Below, piece by piece: positions 20,141-26,642 of a DNA stretch of 56,600 nucleotides. Positions within the stretch are counted from its first letter, which is position 1. The number at the start of each line of letters is the position of its first letter. The stretch lies in the NCBI GenBank assembly GCA_902630915.1, contig CACOWD010000003.1, positions 1 through 56,600 of the forward strand, in the 5' to 3' direction. This stretch comes from an uncultured Pelagibacteraceae bacterium. Lineage in GTDB: Bacteria; Pseudomonadota; Alphaproteobacteria; Pelagibacterales; Pelagibacteraceae. Both the position numbers and the translations under genes were made by a program. The notes under the pieces were generated by a model, which had not been told where the DNA came from, did not search any database, and saw only the letters and a program-made list of their open reading frames with translations.

Positions 20141-21199
20141 ATGAAAAATATATCTAAATTATTAGTAGGTATCTTATTTTCAGCATTAGTTATGGCTCCA
20201 TCTTACGCAGGTGAGATGACAGTAACTGGTGGTGCTACTGCAACATACTCAATCGGTGGTGATGACAGTGGTTCTGGAAAAACATTAGGTATCGCTAATG
20301 AACTAGATTTCACGGCAAGCGGTGAATTGGACAATGGTTATACTTGGAAATACCAAGTGCAATTAGATGGTACATCAACTGCTAACGATGATACTAGATT
20401 AGAAATAGGAACAGACATGGGAAAAATTGGTTTCTACGTGTCTGAAGGTGGAATGTCAAAAGAGCTTCACGGCGTAGGTGCTTTAGGAGCTGGATTTGAC
20501 TATCACTCACCAGCTAGCGGAACTACTGGTGCTTTCAAAACTGGCTACGATGTAGACGGTTATTCAAATATTCAGTACCACACACCAGCTGACATGTTAC
20601 CTTTAGGTATTACTGTTGGATTAGGTTATGTGCCTGATATGAATGATACAACATTATTGTCAGCTAAAGAAACAAACTCAAACCCAGGTTCAGCCAACAA
20701 AGGTAAAAATTTGACTATGGCTAACGTAGGTTTATCTCCAATTGATGGTTTATCACTACAAGGAAGTATCGCACAAACTTCAAATGAAACTGGCGTAGCT
20801 ATTTCAGTTGAAGAAGGTATTTCTGCAAACGTTGGTGCTAAATACACAATGGGATCAGTAACGGTAGGATATGTAGAAGGTGGTTACCAACCTGCAGTAG
20901 CAAGTGGTGAACTTACTTACTACGAGAACAGATACATGGGAATACAATTCGATGTAAATGAACAATTATCAGTATCTTACAATGTAGATGAGTCAGATAA
21001 AAATGTAAGAGCAGCAGTTGCAGTCGGTGCATCAGCTGGTACAAAAACAACAACTGAAATGGAGCAAAAATCAGTTCAGTTAGCATACACAACTGGTGGT
21101 GCTACAATTGGTATAGCTCAAGCAGAAGTTGATAACTCAGACTACGTAGCTGGTAAAGAAGAGAACCAAACTATCGTTTCTTTAGCGATTGCTTTCTAA
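20141..21199 (+). CDS. Outer-membrane porin
   Basis: The 352-residue protein has a signal peptide (KLLVGILFSALVMAPSYA, cleavage predicted before GEM), alternating amphipathic beta strands throughout, and ends LAIAF, with the C-terminal phenylalanine recognised by the BAM machinery. The first strands resemble the general porin family of proteobacteria. Codons and base composition are less AT-rich than its neighbours (many GGT, GCT), consistent with very high expression. It stands alone, with a 230-base leader and a strong terminator. Its pore specificity cannot be read from sequence. Confidence 0.88.
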   Translation: MKNISKLLVGILFSALVMAPSYAGEMTVTGGATATYSIGGDDSGSGKTLGIANELDFTASGELDNGYTWKYQVQLDGTSTANDDTRLEIGTDMGKIGFYVSEGGMSKELHGVGALGAGFDYHSPASGTTGAFKTGYDVDGYSNIQYHTPADMLPLGITVGLGYVPDMNDTTLLSAKETNSNPGSANKGKNLTMANVGLSPIDGLSLQGSIAQTSNETGVAISVEEGISANVGAKYTMGSVTVGYVEGGYQPAVASGELTYYENRYMGIQFDVNEQLSVSYNVDESDKNVRAAVAVGASAGTKTTTEMEQKSVQLAYTTGGATIGIAQAEVDNSDYVAGKEENQTIVSLAIAF

Positions 21200-21220
21200 T
21201 TTAAGTAATAGTTAAGAAAT

Positions 21221-21796
21221 TTAAAAAAGCCGGTTAATAATATTAGCCGGCTTTTTTTTTATTGCCGAATAGATAGCAATAGAGTCACAACTTAATTCTT
21301 TTAGTGAATTTAAATTTGAAACTTTAACTCCACCAAGTGGAACCAGTCTTTTAGAAATATAATGGTAATATTTGTTAAATTTATTAATTCCTAAAAAAGG
21401 TGCTTTTCGATCATAATCAACTAAAAAAAGTTTAGAGAATAAAATTTCAGAACAACCTTGTTTTTTCTTTAAATCTATCTCTTTTAAATTATGTGCAGAA
21501 CCTATAGTTTTAAATTTATTTTTGTTTAAATTAAGAGATTTATAGCTTCTATTCGATGCTGACAAATATATCCCATCTGAATTTGTAGAAATCAATAAAT
21601 CAAGGTCGTTTGCAATAAAAAACTTAACTTTTTTTGTTTTACATAAATTCCTAAATTTTTTGATATCACTAATATTTTCTTTATTGTATAAATTTCTATA
21701 AATGATTGTAAATTTATTTTGTTTTTTTATATTTCTTAAATCAAAGTTTTTGGTACTCTCAATTATAAGAAAGTAACTTTTTTTAAATGCAAACAT
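21221..21796 (-). CDS. Degenerate thiamine phosphate synthase (ThiE/TenI)-like protein
   Basis: The 191-residue protein follows the ThiE/TenI barrel pattern: FFIANDLDLLISTNSDGIYLS corresponds to the ThiE ND...DGvHLG strand, IGSAHNLKEI to the phosphate strand, GCSEILFSKLF to the next, and LGGVKVSNLNSL then SIAIYSAI to the final phosphate-binding loops. Key positions differ: the HLGQ motif reads YLSA. It may have lost thiamine phosphate synthase activity or changed function. Its ATG touches the ATG of the divergent YggS gene with no base between, and its stop codon lies inside the porin terminator. Confidence 0.65.
   Translation of the reverse strand: MFAFKKSYFLIIESTKNFDLRNIKKQNKFTIIYRNLYNKENISDIKKFRNLCKTKKVKFFIANDLDLLISTNSDGIYLSASNRSYKSLNLNKNKFKTIGSAHNLKEIDLKKKQGCSEILFSKLFLVDYDRKAPFLGINKFNKYYHYISKRLVPLGGVKVSNLNSLKELSCDSIAIYSAIKKKPANIINRLF
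21223..21260. terminator. Strong bidirectional intrinsic terminator after the porin
   Basis: A run of A, then the arms GCCGGTTAATA (21229-21239) and TATTAGCCGGC (21241-21251), then a run of T to 21260. The arms pair along 11 positions with one G-T wobble; the effective loop is a few bases. A on the left and T on the right make it work in both directions. It also encodes the last dozen codons of the minus-strand ThiE-like gene. Confidence 0.9.
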
Positions 21797-22447
21797 ATGA
21801 ATACAATAGTTGAAAGCTATACAAAAATAAAATCTAATATTGCTTCTTTGAATCCCTCAAAACATATAAATATCATTGCTGTATCAAAGACTTTTTCCTT
21901 AGACCATATCAAACCTTTAATAGTCCATGGCCACAATCATTTTGGAGAAAATAAAGTTCAAGAAGCTGTTTCTAAATGGAGTGATTTGAAAAAGCAAAAA
22001 AATAATTTGCAATTGCACATGATTGGAAAACTTCAAAGTAATAAAGCAAAAGATGCTGTTAAACTCTTTGATTACATACACTCGCTAGATAGTCAAAAAC
22101 TTGCAGACGTACTCAGTAAGCATCAGTTAGGTACAGGTAAAAAAATTAAATATTTCATACAGGTAAATATTGCAAATGAAATTCAAAAATCAGGAATACC
22201 AGTAAATGAGCTTGAGGATTTTTACAACTATTGTGTAAATGAGGTGAGTCTTCAGGTTATTGGTCTAATGATAATCCCACCAAACGATAATAATTCTGTT
22301 AAATATTTTCAATCTTTAAATGAACTTAATAAATCCCTAGGGCTGAAAGATTTAAGTATGGGGATGTCAGCCGATTATACAGATGCAGTAAAACATGGGT
22401 CAAATTTTGTAAGAATTGGTAGCTCTATATTTGGTCAACGATCTTAA
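21797..22447 (+). CDS. YggS family pyridoxal phosphate homeostasis protein
   Basis: The 216-residue protein is an alanine-racemase-like barrel of the YggS/PROSC family, which binds pyridoxal phosphate and keeps its supply balanced. The PLP lysine lies in IIAVSKTFS; FGENKVQEA, LHMIGKLQSNK and LSMGMSADYTDAV are the family signatures. It diverges from the ThiE-like gene with abutting start codons and overlaps the 3' end of the L,D-transpeptidase gene by 23 bases. Confidence 0.93.
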   Translation: MNTIVESYTKIKSNIASLNPSKHINIIAVSKTFSLDHIKPLIVHGHNHFGENKVQEAVSKWSDLKKQKNNLQLHMIGKLQSNKAKDAVKLFDYIHSLDSQKLADVLSKHQLGTGKKIKYFIQVNIANEIQKSGIPVNELEDFYNYCVNEVSLQVIGLMIIPPNDNNSVKYFQSLNELNKSLGLKDLSMGMSADYTDAVKHGSNFVRIGSSIFGQRS

Positions 22448-22925
22448 TTAAAGTATTTTTTTTAATTTCTTTAACAAGTTTTAAAAGTGAAACTTTACTT
22501 ACAGCAACACATCCTTCAGTTTTTTGATATTTTTTTGTTGCGATATGAATAAAAATAGCACTGCCCTTGTTTTTTCTTATCGGATTCATATTATAGTTTA
22601 AAACAAGAATAATGTCGTATATATTCTCTTTTTTGAATAATTTTTCATAATTATGAGCAAAAGGTGTTTGAACTAATTGGTTATATTTTTTTGATTTTGG
22701 ATCGTCGCACCAACCCATATTTCTTTTAATTACAATTTTTTTAATAATAGTTTGTATTTTTTTAACTCTATCTTTTCTATACAAGAGACACTTTATTTTA
22801 TATTGTCCTTTTGGAGTAATTAAGTCACCTTCCTTTTTTTTATTACCAATTCCCCTTTTACCTATAGCGCATTTTACTTTATAGTTATTATAGACAAGAT
22901 ATTTATTATTAATTTTTATATGCAT
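22425..22925 (-). CDS. L,D-transpeptidase family (YkuD fold) protein
   Basis: The 166-residue protein ends in the YkuD catalytic signature: a histidine in AIFIHIA, then TEGCVAVS with the nucleophile cysteine about 17 residues later. The N-terminal half has GKRGIGNKKKEGDLITPKG, matching the GD-x-x-TP-x-G stretch of the family. Such enzymes form or remodel peptidoglycan 3-3 cross-links or anchor proteins. No signal peptide is visible, as in other short members. The ATG at 22923-22925 is preferred to the TTG before it, and overlaps the divergent regulator gene head to head (ATGCAT). Confidence 0.82.
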   Translation of the reverse strand: MHIKINNKYLVYNNYKVKCAIGKRGIGNKKKEGDLITPKGQYKIKCLLYRKDRVKKIQTIIKKIVIKRNMGWCDDPKSKKYNQLVQTPFAHNYEKLFKKENIYDIILVLNYNMNPIRKNKGSAIFIHIATKKYQKTEGCVAVSKVSLLKLVKEIKKNTLIKIVDQI

Positions 22926-23525
22926 CAATTAAATGTATTAGTTTATGGACCTCATTCATTTCTTTCTACACTAAATGAACTTAAACCTTTTTTAAAGTTT
23001 AATCATTTTACTAAAGCCTCTAATTTTGAATATGATTTAATTTTATTTCACGATGATGCACTTAAAGATGAAAAAAAGAAAGAATTCATTTTAAAAAGCA
23101 AATCCCTTAAAGTTTGTGTGTCTGTTAACAAAAATTTATTAAAAAGATGGGATGCCGGTGTTCAACTTCCAACTACAATAAAACAAATTAATATTGTAGT
23201 AGAAAGTATTACAGTTAAAAAAAGATTTAGCAAAAATTCATCAATTAAGGTTAAAAATTATGTATTAGACAAGAATGAGAAGAGACTTAATAAAGAAAAT
23301 AGATCAATTATTCTCACAGAGAAAGAAGTTCAATTGATTGAGCTACTATTAGAAAATTCTAAACCAATTTCAAAAAATATTATTTTGTCCTCTGTTTGGA
23401 ACTATTCAACTGATGCAGATACTCATACAGTTGAAACACACATTTACAGGCTGAGAAAAAAAATAAGTGAAAAGTTTATGGATGATAATTTTATCTATAA
23501 TAATAAAAATGGCTATTATATATGA
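22920..23525 (+). CDS. Orphan OmpR-type winged-helix regulator with degenerate receiver
   Basis: The C-terminal part (about residues 118-201) is a clear OmpR/PhoB-type winged helix: LTEKEVQLIELLLEN, ILSSVW, then the recognition helix DTHTVETHIYRLRKKI and the wing NKNGYYI. The N-terminal 100 residues look like a receiver fold without its acidic pocket; the strand that should end in the phosphorylated aspartate reads LILFHDD, with histidine 44 at that place. No histidine kinase gene is nearby. It is therefore probably phosphorylation-independent. It is coupled by ATGA to the ArfA-like gene. Target genes are unknown. Confidence 0.75.
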   Translation: MHQLNVLVYGPHSFLSTLNELKPFLKFNHFTKASNFEYDLILFHDDALKDEKKKEFILKSKSLKVCVSVNKNLLKRWDAGVQLPTTIKQINIVVESITVKKRFSKNSSIKVKNYVLDKNEKRLNKENRSIILTEKEVQLIELLLENSKPISKNIILSSVWNYSTDADTHTVETHIYRLRKKISEKFMDDNFIYNNKNGYYI

Positions 23526-23629
23526 AAAAAAGAAATAAATATGCAGTAGACCTTTTTTCACCAAAATATAGAAAGAGAGTTATTAAACCAAAAAAGGGAA
23601 AAGGTTCTTTTAAAAGAAAAAAAAAATAA
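23522..23629 (+). CDS. arfA: ArfA-like alternative ribosome-rescue factor, 35 residues
   Basis: This small gene starts at an ATG that overlaps the stop of the upstream regulator (ATGA) and ends TAA at 23627-23629, two bases before the convergent kinase gene. Its second half reads RKRVIKPKKGKGSFKRK, which aligns without gaps to E. coli ArfA RQRVEKNKKGKGSYMRK, 12 of 17 identical. In ArfA this basic segment fills the empty mRNA channel of ribosomes stalled without a stop codon, and ArfA then recruits RF2. The protein lacks the hydrophobic tail that destabilises full-length E. coli ArfA. No other hairpin control is evident; TTCTTTTAAAAGAA (23605-23618) is a weak palindrome. Confidence 0.83.
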   Translation: MKKRNKYAVDLFSPKYRKRVIKPKKGKGSFKRKKK

Positions 23630-23630
23630 T

Positions 23631-24560
23631 TTAGCTGATCCTCGCTCCGATAATTTGTATTACTTTAGATGACATCTCTGTACCTTTTTTTAAACTTTCT
23701 TTAAGAGATTTGTCTTTAATGTATCCATCAAGAAAACCTCCAGCAAACAAATCACCAGCTCCGGTTAAGTCTTTTATTCTTAGATTTTTATTTGCAGGGC
23801 ACTCTATAACTTCATTATTATTTATTGCCATAGCTCCTTTTTCTCCGCGAGTAATAACAAATAATTTATTTATTCCTCTTGCAAAACTTATTACATCCTC
23901 AAATTTTTTTACACCTATTAATGACATAATTTCTTGTTCATTTGCGAAAGAGATATCTAATTTGTTTTTTACTAATTCCAAAAAATTAGGCTTATGTCTC
24001 TCTACACAAAATAAATCTGACAATGACATTGCAACTTTTTTTGAATTTTTTATTGCTTTTTCAAAAGCTTTTTTTGGCTCACCTTCATCCCAAAGATAAC
24101 CCTCTAAAAATAAAATCTCACTTCTTTTAATAGCTTCGGTATCAATATCGTCTTCATTTATTTTCCCTGCAGTTCCAAGAAAAGTAACCATGGTTCTTTC
24201 AGAGTCGGGAGTAATTAATATTAAACAAGTTCCAGTAGGTATCACCTCTTTTTTCTTCGAGTAAAAAAATTTTACATTTTCTTTTTTCAGTCCATTTTCA
24301 TACTTTTTTCCTAACTCGTCGTCACTTATTTTTCCAATGAAACCAACTTTATTACCAAGTTGTGAAAGACCCACAATCGAGTTAGCAACTGAGCCACCAG
24401 AAACAGTTTCCTCTATTGTTAGTTTAGATAACAGTTTTTTGAACTCGGTTTCATTTACAAGCTTCATAGTGCTTTTAGTCAAATTATTTTGAGTAATAAA
24501 AGAATTATTAACTTTGCAAATCACATCAACAATTGCATTACCTATTCCTAATACCTTCAT
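23631..24560 (-). CDS. PfkB family carbohydrate/adenosine kinase
   Basis: The 309-residue ribokinase-fold protein shows the N-terminal GIGNAIVDV, the GGSVANSI signature 1 near residue 55, and the C-terminal DLTGAGDLFAGGFL signature with catalytic aspartate near 265. The alphaproteobacterial group it resembles is annotated as adenosine kinase, but the substrate (adenosine or a sugar) cannot be settled by eye. It is the last gene of the minus-strand run starting at grpE, eight bases after nth. Confidence 0.85.
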   Translation of the reverse strand: MKVLGIGNAIVDVICKVNNSFITQNNLTKSTMKLVNETEFKKLLSKLTIEETVSGGSVANSIVGLSQLGNKVGFIGKISDDELGKKYENGLKKENVKFFYSKKKEVIPTGTCLILITPDSERTMVTFLGTAGKINEDDIDTEAIKRSEILFLEGYLWDEGEPKKAFEKAIKNSKKVAMSLSDLFCVERHKPNFLELVKNKLDISFANEQEIMSLIGVKKFEDVISFARGINKLFVITRGEKGAMAINNNEVIECPANKNLRIKDLTGAGDLFAGGFLDGYIKDKSLKESLKKGTEMSSKVIQIIGARIS

Positions 24561-24568
24561 TGTATTAA

Positions 24569-25222
24569 CTAAGCTTTTTTTGTTTTAATTGGTCTTTTTC
24601 TATTTGGATAACAACTTTTACAGATTTTACAAGATATTCCATAACAATCTCGTGCCTTACAATATTCACGTCCATACCAAATAATTTGAAGATGTAATCT
24701 ATTCCAGTACTTTCTTGGAAAAATTTTTTTTAAATCATTCTCTGTTTGAATAACATTTTTACCATTAGTTAATCCCCATCTTTGGGCAAGTCTATGAATA
24801 TGAGTATCAACCGGAAATGCTGGATAACCAAAGCCTTGAGACATGACAACACTAGCTGTCTTGTGTCCAACCCCGGGTAGTTGTTCTAATTCTTCATAAG
24901 TGTTGGGAACTTGACCCTTGTATTTTTCAACCAAAGTTTTTGATAAGTAAAAAATACTTTTTGCTTTGATCCTAAATATACCAATTTTTTTTATTAGTCT
25001 CTCAATTTTTTTTCTACCTAATTTCACAAAATGATGTGGTTTATTATAATCAGGGTATATATTTTTAGTCACATTATTAACATTAACATCGGTACATTGA
25101 GCTGAAAGCAAGACTGATATTAGAAGGGTAAAAGTATTTTTATAATTTAATGGTATTGGAACATCAGGATAAATCTTATTTAAATGATTTAAAATAATTT
25201 TAGATTTTTTATAATTATTCAC
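24569..25222 (-). CDS. nth: Endonuclease III (DNA glycosylase/AP lyase)
   Basis: Nth removes oxidised pyrimidines from DNA. The helix-hairpin-helix LEQLPGVGHKTASVV contains the catalytic lysine, and the catalytic aspartate is in FPVDTHIHRLA. The C-terminus has cysteines for a 4Fe-4S cluster, but as five cysteines within CKARDCYGISCKICKSC rather than the usual C-x6-C-x2-C-x5-C. The start is GTG at 25220-25222, inside the end of the upstream lipoprotein gene (8-base overlap). The 217-residue length is normal. Confidence 0.94.
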   Translation of the reverse strand: MNNYKKSKIILNHLNKIYPDVPIPLNYKNTFTLLISVLLSAQCTDVNVNNVTKNIYPDYNKPHHFVKLGRKKIERLIKKIGIFRIKAKSIFYLSKTLVEKYKGQVPNTYEELEQLPGVGHKTASVVMSQGFGYPAFPVDTHIHRLAQRWGLTNGKNVIQTENDLKKIFPRKYWNRLHLQIIWYGREYCKARDCYGISCKICKSCYPNRKRPIKTKKA

Positions 25223-25673
25223 TTTCTAATAATTTTTTTTTAGCTTTTACAAATTCCTCTTTTGTTAGGTCACCTGACCTGTACATCTCTTGAAGTATAT
25301 TCAATTGACCAACAATTGTATTGCTAGAATTTTTTAATATCTCAGAATTAACAAGATCAATGTTTTTACAGTCCTTTTCTCTCATAATTTTTATTAAGTG
25401 GTACGTTCTATCATTAGCAGCTCTTATAGCTTTGTCCGCATTATAAAAAGTTGTAGCCATTGCAGGCCAAAAAAGAATCATTCTTGCCATGTTTCCACCG
25501 GTGTTCTGTTTTTCAAATAATGCATCCCTTTTAAATTTTTGAGTTTCTGCTACTAAATCTTCTAATTGTTTACAATTTTTGTTTTCATCCGCCGGATCCT
25601 TTACTTTAACAACTTCTGGAGTTGCACAGGACAACAATAAAGAAAAAATTAAAAGTGTGTATATTATTTTCAC
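25215..25673 (-). CDS. Lipoprotein with C-terminal SHOCT-like domain
   Basis: The protein has a lipoprotein signal peptide (LLIFSLLLSCATPE, cysteine 16) and 152 residues. The last 30 residues, LNILQEMYRSGDLTKEEFVKAKKKLLE, match the short SHOCT motif, often an oligomerisation or anchoring module. A moderately hydrophobic stretch ARMILFWPAMATTFY lies in the middle. It starts with GTG and sits between dapB and nth. Function unknown. Confidence 0.72.
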   Translation of the reverse strand: MKIIYTLLIFSLLLSCATPEVVKVKDPADENKNCKQLEDLVAETQKFKRDALFEKQNTGGNMARMILFWPAMATTFYNADKAIRAANDRTYHLIKIMREKDCKNIDLVNSEILKNSSNTIVGQLNILQEMYRSGDLTKEEFVKAKKKLLESE

Positions 25674-25693
25674 AAAATTAATTTATTTAAAAT

Positions 25694-26473
25694 CTATTTG
25701 AAATTCAAAAGGTTTCTCATTGAGTAAAGACCTGGCTTTTTGTTTATCAACCATTTTGCAGCAGTTAAAGCACCTTCAGAGTACAAAGCTCTATCAAAAG
25801 ACTCGTGATTAAGTCTCACAATTTCTTTACCACTTGAGAATATAACCTCATGTTCTCCAATTATTTCTCCTTTTCTAACTGAATTGAAGTTTATTTTTTT
25901 ACTAAAAGGGAAGTCTTTTTTATTTAAATATTTTTTTCCTATTAAATTATTTAAGCTTTTATTTTTTCCAACTGCAATCCCTTTCGCAAGCATTAAAGCA
26001 GTGCCAGAGGGAAAATCTTTTTTATGTTTATGATGAACTTCATAAACTTTACTGAGAAAATTTTTACTAAGCGATTTGGATGCTATTTCTGTCAGATACA
26101 TTAATAAGTTTATCCCTAAACTCATATTGCCAGCTTTCAAAATTGAAATTTTTTTGGAGTAATTCTTAATAAGTTTCTCTTGTTTACTTGTAAATCCTGT
26201 TGTTCCAATCACAACTTTTTTTCTCAACTTAACAGCAATATTTAAGATCTCTAAGGTACATTTAGGAACTGTGAAATCAATAATTACGTTAGCTCTTCGA
26301 AAAGCATCTAATGTATTCAAAGTTGGTTTGATTCCGTTTATTCTTTTGTTAATTTTTTTACTTTCAGTAAGTGTTACTAATTTAAAATCACTATTAGACA
26401 TCGATGATAGAATCAATTGCTTACCCATTCTTCCTAAACATCCAGTAATTGCTAAATTAATTTTTTTGGTCAT
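25694..26473 (-). CDS. dapB: 4-hydroxy-tetrahydrodipicolinate reductase
   Basis: DapB reduces hydroxy-tetrahydrodipicolinate on the lysine and diaminopimelate pathway. The nucleotide-binding motif is ITGCLGRMGKQ at residues 8-18, and the DapB signature EVHHKHKKDFPSGTA contains the catalytic histidine and lysine. I start it at the ATG 26471-26473 (259 residues), which overlaps the previous gene's stop by ATGA; an upstream in-frame start would add an unlikely tail. It follows dnaJ and the small membrane gene. Confidence 0.95.
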   Translation of the reverse strand: MTKKINLAITGCLGRMGKQLILSSMSNSDFKLVTLTESKKINKRINGIKPTLNTLDAFRRANVIIDFTVPKCTLEILNIAVKLRKKVVIGTTGFTSKQEKLIKNYSKKISILKAGNMSLGINLLMYLTEIASKSLSKNFLSKVYEVHHKHKKDFPSGTALMLAKGIAVGKNKSLNNLIGKKYLNKKDFPFSKKINFNSVRKGEIIGEHEVIFSSGKEIVRLNHESFDRALYSEGALTAAKWLINKKPGLYSMRNLLNFK

Positions 26474-26637
26474 TTTAATATGTAGATAATTACAATAATA
26501 ATAAGTACAATTATAGTCCAAATAGATAAGTTACTGAGAAATTGCTTTATCTTGTTATTAGTAGATAAAAAACCTGGCAGGATTAAAGATAAAACTGCAA
26601 TTAAGAAAACTGCTGACATTATTTGATCAGTTTCCAT
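26470..26637 (-). CDS. Small two-helix membrane protein between dnaJ and dapB
   Basis: A 55-residue protein starting METDQIMSAVF at the ATG 26635-26637, five bases after the dnaJ stop, and ending with a four-base overlap into dapB. It has two hydrophobic helices, IMSAVFLIAVLSLILPGFL and SIWTIIVLIIIVIIYIL, separated by a basic, polar turn (STNNKIKQF). The tight fit between dnaJ and dapB argues that it is a real gene. I do not recognise a family. Confidence 0.65.
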   Translation of the reverse strand: METDQIMSAVFLIAVLSLILPGFLSTNNKIKQFLSNLSIWTIIVLIIIVIIYILK

Positions 26638-26642
26638 TTTGA

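Noticed and set aside
23710..24099. A 129-codon plus-strand frame inside the PfkB kinase gene
   Set aside because: It is antisense to clear kinase motifs and has no recognisable domain or upstream signal.
26474..26521. Upstream in-frame extension of dapB
   Set aside because: The extra 16 residues do not fit DapB, and the ATG at 26473 forms an ATGA overlap with the preceding gene.
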